Positions 7,696 to 14,793 are shown, counted from the first letter of the stretch. The stretch is DNA of 20,217 nt from an uncultured Campylobacteraceae bacterium (GCA_913057765.1 CAJXPH010000020.1:1-20217); one strand, 5' to 3'. Notes: generated from the letters alone by a model not told the origin. Made by a program: numbers and translations.

Positions 7696-7717
7696 GTTTA
7701 ATTTTAAAGGAATAATA

Positions 7718-7930
7718 ATGACAGCACCAAGTTTTAGAAAATTAGAATCTGATTTAGAAGTAAATAAAACAACATTACACAATTGGAAAAAGAATAGACC
7801 TAAACTTTACGAATTTATTATTGAATCATATAAAGATAGAGAATTATTAAAAAAACATTTAGCTTTTATGATTACACAAAAACAATTTATTGAGAATGAG
7901 ATAGATTTAACAAAAAGTAGAGTATCATAA
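7718..7930 (+). CDS. Small helix-turn-helix DNA-binding protein (putative regulator)
   Basis: A basic protein of 70 residues and the only plus-strand gene in the window. Residues 5-27 (FRKLESDLEVNKTTLHNWKKNR) form a helix-turn-helix of the kind found in phage CI-type repressors and small Campylobacterota regulators, with Thr18, Thr19, His21, Asn22, Trp23 and Lys24 in the likely recognition helix. The following PKLYEFIIESYK and a charged C-terminal helix may serve dimerisation. I do not recognise a named family. The ATG at 7718 is chosen because AAAGGA lies 6 nt upstream; an in-frame TTG at 7673 would precede the predicted transcription start and lacks a ribosome site. The gene is divergent from the glycosylase-lipoprotein pair and shares an intergenic region with two identical TTGTACAA palindromes, so autorepression and control of the pair are plausible but unproven. 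Confidence 0.72.
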   Translation: MTAPSFRKLESDLEVNKTTLHNWKKNRPKLYEFIIESYKDRELLKKHLAFMITQKQFIENEIDLTKSRVS

Positions 7931-7938
7931 AAGTATAT

Positions 7939-8010
7939 AAAGTTATGGAGCCTAAGAATTGATTTACTTTTTAAAGGCGCGATAGATTAATTACAAAGCT
8001 CCATAAGTTT
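7939..8010. repeat. Inverted repeat with 46-nt interior between convergent genes
   Basis: AAAGTTATGGAGC (7939-7951) and GCTCCATAAGTTT (7998-8010) pair over 12 of 13 positions, with one G-G mismatch; nine pairs (TTATGGAGC) are continuous. The interior, 7952-7997, holds a short GGCGCG stretch and no coding frame. It lies between the 3' ends of the HTH gene and the diguanylate cyclase gene. It could be a bidirectional terminator with an unusually large loop, a small structured RNA, or a tiny palindromic element; T-runs beyond each arm are weak. Confidence 0.55.
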
Positions 8011-8023
8011 GTATTACTTGATA

Positions 8024-9280
8024 TTAAAACTCTATTTTAGAATCCAAAACGATTTTATTTCGACCTTCTTTTTTTGCTTTGTATAGAAGACTATCCGCTG
8101 TTTTTACTGCTTCAGAATAAGAATTATAATTTTCTCTAAATGCAACACCAGCACAAAACTCTACATTTATTTTTACATCACCATAAATAAATCTATTATT
8201 AGTAATAATATTTTTCACTCTTCTTAAGTAACTTTCAATTTCTAACTTATTACTATAATGAACTATAGATATAAATTCTTCACCACCATATCGAGATATG
8301 ATATCCTCAGTGCGAGTTAATTTATTTAATATTGATGCAAATGTTGAAAGGATGGAATCTCCACAGTCATGGCCATAAGTATCATTAATTTTTTTGAAAT
8401 GGTCTAAATCATAAAAAATAATTGCATAATTAGAATCAAAAATTTCAAAATGTTCTTCTACTCTTTTTAACTCGATATCGTAGGCACGTCTGGTTAACAC
8501 TCCAGTTAAATAATCAATCGATTTTTCTTCTTCTGCCTTATTTAAACTACATTGTAATTCTTCAATTTGTTCGTATAAATAATCATTTTGTGTTTGACGA
8601 CTTATAATACCTTCTCTTGTAGATTCCATTGATTTTTCAAATCTGTCCATAACACTCATTAATTTGTTTTCTAAATCATTTAAATCATTTTTTGATGAAG
8701 CTGAAAGATCAAGATTTTTTATATCATTTTTAATATCTATTATTTCTGATACTGTTATATTATTTTGTTTTAAAGTTTTTTTAAAATGATCACCCAAAAA
8801 GAGTATAAGTTTTTTTACATCCGTAGTTTTTTCATTAAATACTGATTTATCGCTTTTAATTCTTCTCTCTGTTAGTTTTCGTAAACTTCTAATTGTTTCA
8901 TTATTTATTAAGTGATTTGGTTTAGTTGCGATATCACTACATAGCTTATTTATTTCAGTTTTAATATCATTATTAATTGAAGGAGACATAAAGTAAGAAA
9001 AATCTTTTAAAAAATGTTTAATTTGAGATTCTTTAATTCTATTATTTAACAAGTTTGATAAATCTTTAAAAGTAGAAATTTCATTTTTGTTAAGAGAATT
9101 CTTTTCCTCTGTACTTAAAGACTCGATAATATAGTCAAATTCAACATATTCTTCTAAAATCAAATCTGTTTGTTTTAGTATAAATGAAAATTCTTTTTCA
9201 AAATTTATGGGGGTTGGGAGTATGTTGTTCTTTTCTAGATTTTTTAGTGTAGTTTTAATTATTTCTGTAATATCTTTCAT
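8024..9280 (-). CDS. Soluble GGDEF-domain diguanylate cyclase
   Basis: This 418-residue protein should make cyclic di-GMP from two GTP. The C-terminal GGDEF domain (about 255-415) is intact: DYLTGVLTRRAYD (256-268), DLDHFKKIND (291-300) with metal-binding Asp291, and the active-site GGEEF (332-336). RTED (323-326), five residues before GGEEF, is a complete RxxD inhibitory site, so product feedback is expected. The first 250 residues are helical and charged, with a likely coiled coil at about 195-252 that may drive dimerisation. No transmembrane segment, signal peptide or known sensor domain is evident, so the protein should be cytosolic and its input signal is unknown. The ATG at 9280 has a poor ribosome site. 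It has its own promoter after the ribosomal terminator and converges on the HTH gene. Confidence 0.93.
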   Translation of the reverse strand: MKDITEIIKTTLKNLEKNNILPTPINFEKEFSFILKQTDLILEEYVEFDYIIESLSTEEKNSLNKNEISTFKDLSNLLNNRIKESQIKHFLKDFSYFMSPSINNDIKTEINKLCSDIATKPNHLINNETIRSLRKLTERRIKSDKSVFNEKTTDVKKLILFLGDHFKKTLKQNNITVSEIIDIKNDIKNLDLSASSKNDLNDLENKLMSVMDRFEKSMESTREGIISRQTQNDYLYEQIEELQCSLNKAEEEKSIDYLTGVLTRRAYDIELKRVEEHFEIFDSNYAIIFYDLDHFKKINDTYGHDCGDSILSTFASILNKLTRTEDIISRYGGEEFISIVHYSNKLEIESYLRRVKNIITNNRFIYGDVKINVEFCAGVAFRENYNSYSEAVKTADSLLYKAKKEGRNKIVLDSKIEF

Positions 9281-9311
9281 ATATATATACTTTTCAAAAA
9301 TTATTTTAAGT

Positions 9312-9320
9312 ATTATATCA
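9312..9320 (-). promoter_or_regulatory. Extended -10 promoter for the diguanylate cyclase gene
   Basis: The minus strand reads TGATATAAT, an extended -10, immediately downstream of the T-run of the infA terminator. Transcription would begin near 9305, leaving a leader of about 25 nt. The nine bases are identical to the aspS promoter element. Confidence 0.6.
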
Positions 9321-9321
9321 T

Positions 9322-9362
9322 AAAAAAAGAAAGAAGAGATAATATATTTCTATATTACCTCT
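9322..9362 (-). terminator. Rho-independent terminator of the S10-spc-infA operon
   Basis: On the minus strand, AGAGGTAATATA (9362-9351) pairs with TATATTATCTCT (9346-9335) through 12 pairs including one G-U, closing a GAAA tetraloop. A T-rich tail follows, ending in seven T residues at 9328-9322. It starts seven bases after the infA stop and is the only strong terminator seen in the ribosomal block. Confidence 0.85.
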
Positions 9363-9368
9363 CAATAA

Positions 9369-9587
9369 TTATTTATATCGGTGAGTAATTCTACCCTTAT
9401 CAAGTGAATAAGGAGTAATTTCTACTTTAACTTTATCACCTGGTAAAATTTTAATGTAATGCATTCTCATTTTTCCTGAGATATGACATAACACCATATG
9501 ACCATTATCTAACTCAACTTTAAACATTGCATTTGGTAAAGCTACTGTAACTTTTCCATCTATTACTATTACATCATCTTTTGACAC
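9369..9587 (-). CDS. infA: Translation initiation factor IF-1
   Basis: IF-1 binds the 30S A site and helps IF-2 and IF-3 during initiation. The 72 residues are a single OB-fold of the S1 type, with the conserved DGKVTVALPNAMFKVELDNG, HISGKMRMHYI and LPGDKVKVEITPYSLDKGRI blocks covering the whole protein. The start is GTG at 9587, preceded by AGGAG with a 5-nt spacer; no ATG is available at this end. It is the last gene of the operon, 14 nt after map, and is followed directly by the terminator. The genes that commonly come next (rpmJ, rpsM, rpsK, rpsD, rpoA, rplQ) are absent, so they must lie elsewhere. Confidence 0.97.
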   Translation of the reverse strand: MSKDDVIVIDGKVTVALPNAMFKVELDNGHMVLCHISGKMRMHYIKILPGDKVKVEITPYSLDKGRITHRYK

Positions 9588-9601
9588 TTCAACTCCTAAG
9601 T

Positions 9602-10366
9602 TTACTCTTCTACTTTACTTAAAATAACTGCTTTTCCATCAATAACAGCAACTGTATGCTCATAATGACTCCCACGTAATCTATCTTCAGAGACAACATC
9701 CCAATCATTTTCTAAAATAACTGGTTCACGTCCGTTCTGACAAATCATTGGTTCTAAACAGAATACCATTCCATTTTTAATTTTTGGACCAGATTTAAGA
9801 TTTGGTGCATCAACATAATTTGGGATCTCTGGTTCACAGTGCGGTTTTTTACCTATACCATGTCCACAAAATCTTACTAATGGTTGATAACCTTTAGAGA
9901 CAATAAAATTTTCAATCTCTTTTGATAATTCTTTAAATCTCATACCTTCTTTAATAATATCAATAGCATAATATAAAGCATCTTTTGAACAAGCAATTAA
10001 CTCTTCATCTTCTTTTGATATTTTTCCTATAGGCATAGTAATTGCTGCGTCACCATACCATCCATCAATTTCACTACCAATATCAATACCTAAAATATCG
10101 CCTTCTTTTAATACAGTATCATCTGGAATTCCATGAATAATAACTTCATTAAGAGATGTACAAACAGCAGCAGGGAAACCGTATAAACCTTTAAAAGATG
10201 GGCGTGCGCCTAAATCTCTTAAGAATTTTTCACCCAAAGTATCAACTTCTTTCAAAGTCATACCAGCTGTAACATTTTGTTCTAAATATTGTAAAGTCTT
10301 CGCAACTGCAAGAGATGCAGTGCGAAGTTTTGAAATTTCATTAGGTTTTCTTAAAGGAATAGCCAT
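9602..10366 (-). CDS. map: Methionine aminopeptidase, type I
   Basis: This enzyme removes the initiator methionine from new proteins when the second residue is small. At 254 aa it is a typical short bacterial type I form. The complete active site is visible: His79 for substrate, the metal ligands Asp95, Asp106, His169, Glu205 and Glu236, in the blocks GIDIGSEIDGWYGDAA, CGHGIGKKPH and MVFCLEPM. There is no N-terminal zinc-finger extension. The ATG at 10366 lies 6 nt after secY, with only a weak ribosome site, so it probably depends on reinitiation by ribosomes finishing secY. Placing map in the ribosomal operon with secY and infA ties N-terminal processing to ribosome output. An adk gene, found between secY and map in many bacteria, is missing here. 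Confidence 0.97.
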   Translation of the reverse strand: MAIPLRKPNEISKLRTASLAVAKTLQYLEQNVTAGMTLKEVDTLGEKFLRDLGARPSFKGLYGFPAAVCTSLNEVIIHGIPDDTVLKEGDILGIDIGSEIDGWYGDAAITMPIGKISKEDEELIACSKDALYYAIDIIKEGMRFKELSKEIENFIVSKGYQPLVRFCGHGIGKKPHCEPEIPNYVDAPNLKSGPKIKNGMVFCLEPMICQNGREPVILENDWDVVSEDRLRGSHYEHTVAVIDGKAVILSKVEE

Positions 10367-10372
10367 GTTACT

Positions 10373-11635
10373 TTACAGTCCAACTGCACTTAAAGTTTCA
10401 TATTTATTCATATATTGTTGTGCTTCAATCTTTCTCATTGTATCAATAGCAACTTGAACAACGATAAGTACTGCAACTCCTCCAAAATAGAAAGGAACTC
10501 CCATTGCTTTTACTAAAAGCCATGGAACAGTTGAAATAGCACCTAAATATATAGCACCCCAAAAAGTAAGTCTACTTGCAGTTTCATTTAAAAACTCAGC
10601 TGTACTTGCCCCTGGTCTAACACCTGGGATAAATCCACCTTGTTTCTTTAAATTTTCTGAAATATCTTTTGCATTAAATGTAATTGATGCATAAAAGAAT
10701 GCAAAGAAAACTACAAATAAGAACATAAATACATTAAAAGTATATGATTGAGGACTTAAAAAGTCTCCAATTATTAAAAGGTACTCATTTTGAGAACCTT
10801 GTAAAATTGTAGCAGGGAACATTAATATTGCTGAAGCAAAAATTGCAGGAATAACACCTGCTAGGTTTACTTTAATAGGAATATAGTTCATTACTCTCTT
10901 GCTTTGATTTTGCATCATAACTTTTCTTGAGTAAGAAACAGGTACTCTTCTTTCACCTAATTCAACATAAATAATAGCACCTACTGTTGCTAAAATAATA
11001 ACTACAATAGCAATTACTGTTAAGAAATTCATTTGTCCATTGTTAACTAAATCAATAGTTCCACCAATTGCACTTGGAATTGCAGAAACAATACCAGCGA
11101 AGATAATTAATGAAATACCATTACCAATACCTTTTTGTGTGATTTGTTCACCAATCCACATAAGAAGCATAGTACCAGTTAACATAGAAATTGATGATAC
11201 AGCTACAAATGTATCCATATCAATTGAAATTGCACTTTGACCATTTTGACCAGTTAATGAATTAAGACCCATTGATACACCAATAGATTGGATAAGAGTT
11301 ATAACAATAGTTGTATATCTGATGATTTGCATATATTTTTGCATCCCATCTCTTTCTTTTTTCATTTTACCTAAAGCAGGGAAAGTTGCGGCTAGTAGCT
11401 CCATAATAATTGAAGCTGTAATGTATGGCATAATACCTAAAGAGATAATTGAAAGTCTTTCAACTGCATTACCACTGAACATATTAACAAGACCTAATGC
11501 ATTGTTTGCATTTGAATCGAAGAATTCTTTAACTACGTCAATATTAACACCAGGTACTGGCACATAAGCCAGTAACCGGTACATTAATATAAAACCTAAT
11601 GTAACAAGAATCTTATTTATCAGATCTTTACTCAT
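10373..11635 (-). CDS. secY: Preprotein translocase channel subunit SecY
   Basis: SecY is the central channel of the SecYEG translocon in the inner membrane, passing unfolded proteins driven by SecA and inserting membrane proteins from ribosomes. The 420 residues contain about ten hydrophobic segments. Family marks include RLLAYVPVPGVN (20-31), the plug-region segment NMFSGNAVERLSIISLGIMPYITASI (51-76), IGEQITQKGIGNGIS (161-175), GERRVPVSYSRK (227-238) in the cytosolic loop that contacts ribosome and SecA, and the C-terminal GGVAVLIVVQVAIDTMRKIE. The ATG at 11635 is 2 nt after rplO, with GGAAAG upstream, as in the classical spc order. Confidence 0.97.
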   Translation of the reverse strand: MSKDLINKILVTLGFILMYRLLAYVPVPGVNIDVVKEFFDSNANNALGLVNMFSGNAVERLSIISLGIMPYITASIIMELLAATFPALGKMKKERDGMQKYMQIIRYTTIVITLIQSIGVSMGLNSLTGQNGQSAISIDMDTFVAVSSISMLTGTMLLMWIGEQITQKGIGNGISLIIFAGIVSAIPSAIGGTIDLVNNGQMNFLTVIAIVVIILATVGAIIYVELGERRVPVSYSRKVMMQNQSKRVMNYIPIKVNLAGVIPAIFASAILMFPATILQGSQNEYLLIIGDFLSPQSYTFNVFMFLFVVFFAFFYASITFNAKDISENLKKQGGFIPGVRPGASTAEFLNETASRLTFWGAIYLGAISTVPWLLVKAMGVPFYFGGVAVLIVVQVAIDTMRKIEAQQYMNKYETLSAVGL

Positions 11636-11637
11636 AA

Positions 11638-12036
11638 TTACTTTCCAGTTGTAGTAACGTTTTCGTCTTTAATTTTAGATGCTAAATCTTTAGCAGCTGT
11701 TCCAATTAATTTAACTTTTGTAACACTTCTAGAAAGTTTGAAAACAGCTTTAATTGAATCAAGTGTAATTTCTTCAAGTTCTGCAACTTGTTTAATCTTA
11801 TCAACATTGATTGAATAAGGTTTTGCTACTCTTGAAAAGAATCCAATCTTTGGAAGTCTCTTTTGAATTGGCTGTTGACCACCTTCGAAACCTCTTTTAA
11901 TTTTGTATCCAGATCTAGACTTTTGACCTTTATTTCCTCTAGTAGCTGTCTTACCCATTCCTGAACCTTGACCTCTACCAACTCTTTTAACATTTTTTGT
12001 ACTACCAGATGCTGGTTGTAAGTTTTCTAATACCAT
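11638..12036 (-). CDS. rplO: 50S ribosomal protein L15
   Basis: L15 joins late in large-subunit assembly and binds 23S rRNA. The Gly/Arg/Lys-rich N-terminal extension (GSTKNVKRVGRGQGSGMGK and GNKGQKSRSGYK) and the C-terminal globular part are clear. The 132-residue form from ATG 12036 is chosen: it begins MVLENLQPASGS, as L15 normally does, and has AAAGGAT about 7 nt upstream. A frame open to 12084 would add 16 residues that overlap rpsE and do not look like L15. It follows rpsE directly with a 4-nt gap; rpmD (L30), which lies between these genes in many other bacteria, is missing, as expected in this phylum. Confidence 0.95.
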   Translation of the reverse strand: MVLENLQPASGSTKNVKRVGRGQGSGMGKTATRGNKGQKSRSGYKIKRGFEGGQQPIQKRLPKIGFFSRVAKPYSINVDKIKQVAELEEITLDSIKAVFKLSRSVTKVKLIGTAAKDLASKIKDENVTTTGK

Positions 12037-12040
12037 CTGA

Positions 12041-12484
12041 TTATCCTTTGATTCTTGATAAAGCTTCAACTGTAGCTTGTACAAGGTTATTTGGATTATT
12101 TGAACCTAAAGATTTTGCAATAATATCTTTAATTCCAGAAAGCTCAAGAACTGGTCTTGCCGCACCACCTGCGATAAGTCCTGTACCTTCAGATGCTGGT
12201 TTTAATAAAATTTTACTTGCATTATATTTATGTTCAATGTCGTGATTAATAGTTGTACCATTAAGATGAACTTTAACTAATGATTTGAATGCATCATCTA
12301 AAGCTTTCTTAATTGCATCAGGAACTTCTTTTGCTTTTCCTGTACCAAATCCAACTGTACCGTTTTTATCACCAACAACAACTAAAGCTGTAAATCTGAA
12401 TCTTCTACCACCCTTTACAACTTTTGTTACTCTTCCGATTTTAACGATTGCTTCTTGAAAATCTTCTCTATTTACTGCTGCCAT
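12041..12484 (-). CDS. rpsE: 30S ribosomal protein S5
   Basis: S5 helps decoding accuracy and lies near the mRNA entry channel. The N-terminal dsRNA-binding-like domain contains IGRVTKVVKGGRRFRFTALVVVGDKNGTVGFG and AKEVPDAIKKA, followed by the C-terminal domain with NASKILLKPASEGTGLIAGGAARPVLELSGIKDI. Two ATG codons are adjacent at 12487 and 12484. The second is chosen because the AAGG site is then 7 nt away rather than 4; this gives 147 residues beginning MAAVNRED. The other start would add one methionine. The gap to rplR is 6 or 9 nt. Confidence 0.95.
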   Translation of the reverse strand: MAAVNREDFQEAIVKIGRVTKVVKGGRRFRFTALVVVGDKNGTVGFGTGKAKEVPDAIKKALDDAFKSLVKVHLNGTTINHDIEHKYNASKILLKPASEGTGLIAGGAARPVLELSGIKDIIAKSLGSNNPNNLVQATVEALSRIKG

Positions 12485-12493
12485 CATTAACCC

Positions 12494-12853
12494 TTATAGT
12501 TTGATACCATTATCTCTTAATGCGTCAGCAAATGCTGCAACTACACCATGATAAAGGTAACCGTTTCTATCAAAAACTACTGTTTCAATATTATTTGATT
12601 TTAAAGTTTCAGCAAATGCTGCTCCAACTTTTACTGCATTCTCTTTGTTAGAAGATAGTTCTAACGCTTTAGAATTTACTGCTGCTAATGTAACACCAGC
12701 AACATCATCAATTGCTTGTGCACTTAAGTACTTATTTGATTTAAAAATAGTTACTCTAGGTGTTTGCGCAGTTCCTGAAATATTACCTCTAACTCTTCTT
12801 TTTCTAATAGCTCTTAAAGAGTTCTTTTTAGCTAAATCTTTTGCTCTACTCAT
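12494..12853 (-). CDS. rplR: 50S ribosomal protein L18
   Basis: L18 binds 5S rRNA with L5 and L25 and carries it into the central protuberance. At 119 residues it has the usual size. A basic N-terminal arm (AKKNSLRAIRKRRVRGNISGTAQTPR) precedes the globular domain with TIFKSNKYLSAQAIDD and the C-terminal VVFDRNGYLYHGVVAAFADALRDNGIKL. It sits between rplF (10 nt) and rpsE in the standard spc order. Confidence 0.97.
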   Translation of the reverse strand: MSRAKDLAKKNSLRAIRKRRVRGNISGTAQTPRVTIFKSNKYLSAQAIDDVAGVTLAAVNSKALELSSNKENAVKVGAAFAETLKSNNIETVVFDRNGYLYHGVVAAFADALRDNGIKL

Positions 12854-12863
12854 TTTTTACACC

Positions 12864-13397
12864 TTACTTCGCAGTTTTTCCGGCTTTTCTAACGATATGC
12901 TCGTCAGTATACTTCACACCTTTACCTTTGTACGGTTCTGGTTTTCTGTAGCCTCTTATAATTGCAGCAGCTTGACCAACTTGTTGTTTGTCAGCACCTT
13001 TTACATGAATTAAGTTTTTCTCAACAGTAATTTCTAATCCATCAGCGATTTCATAGTTAATTGGATGAGAGTATCCTAATTGTAGTTCTAAAACTTTGCC
13101 TTTAACAGCAGCTCTATAACCAACACCGTTGATTTCTAAAGATTTACTAAAACCTTTATTTAATCCATCAACTGCATTGCTAATTAAAGCTCTATAAGTT
13201 CCCCAGAAAGCTGCAGATTCTTTTGTTTCACCAACTCTTGCAAGTGTAACATTTCCATCAACAACTTCAACACCAACTCTTCCATGTGTTTCCACAGGAA
13301 TAGTTTTGTTTCCTTTTTTAACATTAACAACTGAACCATCAACAGTAATTTCTACTCCTGATGGGATAGTGATAGGTTTTTTTCCAATTCTAGACAT
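12864..13397 (-). CDS. rplF: 50S ribosomal protein L6
   Basis: L6 lies at the base of the L7/L12 stalk near the sarcin-ricin loop and helps the factor-binding centre form. The 177 residues start with MSRIGKKPITIP and show both repeated alpha/beta domains, including GLNKGFSKSLEINGVGYRAAVKG in the first half and the C-terminal rRNA-binding IRGYRKPEPYKGKGVKY. The length is normal. It starts 9 nt after rpsH. Confidence 0.97.
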   Translation of the reverse strand: MSRIGKKPITIPSGVEITVDGSVVNVKKGNKTIPVETHGRVGVEVVDGNVTLARVGETKESAAFWGTYRALISNAVDGLNKGFSKSLEINGVGYRAAVKGKVLELQLGYSHPINYEIADGLEITVEKNLIHVKGADKQQVGQAAAIIRGYRKPEPYKGKGVKYTDEHIVRKAGKTAK

Positions 13398-13406
13398 TAC
13401 ACTCTC

Positions 13407-13805
13407 CTACCATACTGTACATAGTAACTCACCACCAACTTTAGAAGCGAAAGCTTCATCGTTAGCGATTACACCCTTGTTTGTAGAAACAATGATTGTA
13501 CCATATCCATTTTTAAAAGATTTAAGTTCAGAAGCGTTTTTATAAACTCTTCTTCCTGGAGTAGAAACTCTTTTAATTTCGTTGATAACTGAATTATCGT
13601 TATCATCATATTTTAAAGTCACTTGAACAGTTTTTTTATTGTTCGCTCCGTCAATTACCTTGAAACCTTCAATGTATTCTTTTGCTTGTAATACAGTTAA
13701 AACACCAACTACAGTATTAGAATGTAATAATGTTGCAACTTCTAATTTTCTCATTGCAGCATTTCTAATTCTTGTTAAAGCATCTGCGATTATATCATTC
13801 ATCAT
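13407..13805 (-). CDS. rpsH: 30S ribosomal protein S8
   Basis: S8 binds helix 21 of 16S rRNA and is central in 30S assembly; in E. coli it also represses the spc operon at the L5 message. The 132 residues begin MMNDIIADALTRIRNA and end with the conserved STNKGVIANDEAFASKVGGELLCTVW region. Two ATGs are adjacent; the first, at 13805, is favoured by a GGAG site 10 nt upstream. Whether S8 autoregulates here was not testable: I did not see an obvious S8-binding mimic around rplE. The gap to rpsN is 13 nt. Confidence 0.97.
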   Translation of the reverse strand: MMNDIIADALTRIRNAAMRKLEVATLLHSNTVVGVLTVLQAKEYIEGFKVIDGANNKKTVQVTLKYDDNDNSVINEIKRVSTPGRRVYKNASELKSFKNGYGTIIVSTNKGVIANDEAFASKVGGELLCTVW

Positions 13806-13818
13806 AGCTTAATTTCTC

Positions 13819-14004
13819 CTACCAACTAGATTTTCTAACGCCAGGAAGTAATCCCTCGTTAGCCATTTTTCTTAAACAAATTCTACATAAACCAAAGTCT
13901 CTGTAAACTGAATGTGGTCTACCACAAACAGTACATCTTGTATATGCTCTTGAAGAAAACTTAGGAGTTCTCTTTTGTTTAGCAATCATTGATTTCTTTG
14001 CCAT
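13819..14004 (-). CDS. rpsN: 30S ribosomal protein S14, zinc-binding short form
   Basis: S14 binds the 3' major domain in the 30S head. This is the short C+ type of 61 residues with an intact zinc knuckle: Cys24 and Cys27 (CTVC), and Cys40 and Cys43 (CRIC). The basic N-terminus MAKKSMIAKQKRTPKF is typical. Its ATG overlaps the rplE stop by one base (TAATG), with GGAAGAG upstream, so coupling is expected. Some bacteria keep a zinc-independent paralogue for zinc starvation; none is in this window. Confidence 0.97.
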   Translation of the reverse strand: MAKKSMIAKQKRTPKFSSRAYTRCTVCGRPHSVYRDFGLCRICLRKMANEGLLPGVRKSSW

Positions 14005-14552
14005 TACACTCTTCCTTTTGAAAATGGAATTCCAACTAATTCTAATAATTTATATGCTTCAGCATCATCATTAGCAGTTGTTCCTACTGAAATATTCATA
14101 CCATGAGTTTTAATAATATCATCATATACAACTTCTGGGAACATTAATTGTTCATCTAATCCAAAGTTGAAGTTTCCTCTACCATCAAAACCATTTCTGT
14201 TAAGACCTCTAAAATCCTTAACTCTTGGTAATGCTACAGAACAAAGTTTGTCTAAGAAGTTATACATTTGTTCACCTCTTAGAGTTACTTTAATACCTAC
14301 AGGGTAACCTTCTCTTACTTTAAAACCAGCAACTGATTTTTTAGCAATAACTTTAACAGCTCTTTGACCAGCAATTAAAGAGATAGTATCTTGAATATTT
14401 TGCATTAATTTACTATCTTTCATAGCTTCACCAGCACCAACAGAGATAACAACTTTGTTTAACTTTGCAGTTAACATTTTGTTTTTTGGAAACTCTGCTT
14501 CTAAAGCTGGTTTAATTTCTGAATTATATCTTTCTTGTAATCTTGATGCCAT
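14004..14552 (-). CDS. rplE: 50S ribosomal protein L5
   Basis: L5 binds 5S rRNA and contacts the P-site tRNA. The ATG at 14552 gives 182 residues starting MASRLQERYNSEIKPAL, with GAAGG 8 nt upstream and a 1-nt gap after rplX. An in-frame GTG three codons earlier would overlap rplX by 8 nt and would put the ribosome site directly against the start, so it is rejected. Typical blocks are KLNKVVISVGAGEAMKDSK, GQRAVKVIAKKSVAGFKVREGYPVG, LPRVKDFRGLNRNGFDGRGNFNFG and the C-terminal ISVGTTANDDAEAYKLLELVGIPF. Confidence 0.96.
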   Translation of the reverse strand: MASRLQERYNSEIKPALEAEFPKNKMLTAKLNKVVISVGAGEAMKDSKLMQNIQDTISLIAGQRAVKVIAKKSVAGFKVREGYPVGIKVTLRGEQMYNFLDKLCSVALPRVKDFRGLNRNGFDGRGNFNFGLDEQLMFPEVVYDDIIKTHGMNISVGTTANDDAEAYKLLELVGIPFSKGRV

Positions 14553-14553
14553 C

Positions 14554-14793
14554 TTATTCACCTTCTACTTTTGCCACATTAGAGATGTTAATTGGCATCT
14601 CTTTGTTTACAAATCCACCCTCAGGGTTTTTTTCTTGATCAGGCTTAACTGTTTTTTTAGCAACTTTACAATCTTTTACAATTACTTGTAATGTAGATGG
14701 TAAAACTTGTAAAACTTCACCAGTTTTACCTTTATCATCACCAGCGATAATTTTTACAGTATCACCTTTTTTAATTTTTAATTTAACAGCCAT
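14554..14793 (-). CDS. rplX: 50S ribosomal protein L24
   Basis: L24 starts large-subunit assembly on domain I of 23S rRNA and lies near the exit tunnel. At 79 residues it is at the short end of the family, reaching through the KOW motif (IKKGDTVKIIAGDDKGKTGEVLQVLP, about 7-32) and the ECD-like KTVKPDQEKNPEGGFVNKEMPINISNVA segment. The ATG overlaps the rplN stop by one base (TAATG). Confidence 0.96.
   Translation of the reverse strand: MAVKLKIKKGDTVKIIAGDDKGKTGEVLQVLPSTLQVIVKDCKVAKKTVKPDQEKNPEGGFVNKEMPINISNVAKVEGE

Noticed and set aside
7673..7717. Longer HTH protein beginning at TTG 7673 (85 residues)
   Set aside because: This start would lie upstream of the predicted transcription start, inside the promoter spacer, and has no ribosome site; ATG 7718 has AAAGGA at good spacing.
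12037..12084. N-terminally extended L15 starting at 12084
   Set aside because: The 16 extra residues overlap the end of rpsE, do not resemble L15, and the internal ATG has a proper ribosome site.
12077..12086. Another TTGTACAA palindrome as an operator
   Set aside because: It lies inside the rpsE coding sequence with no promoter nearby; it shows that the 8-mer also occurs by chance.
14553..14561. GTG start for rplE, three codons upstream
   Set aside because: The GAAGG ribosome site would abut the GTG, and the extra residues are not typical of L5.
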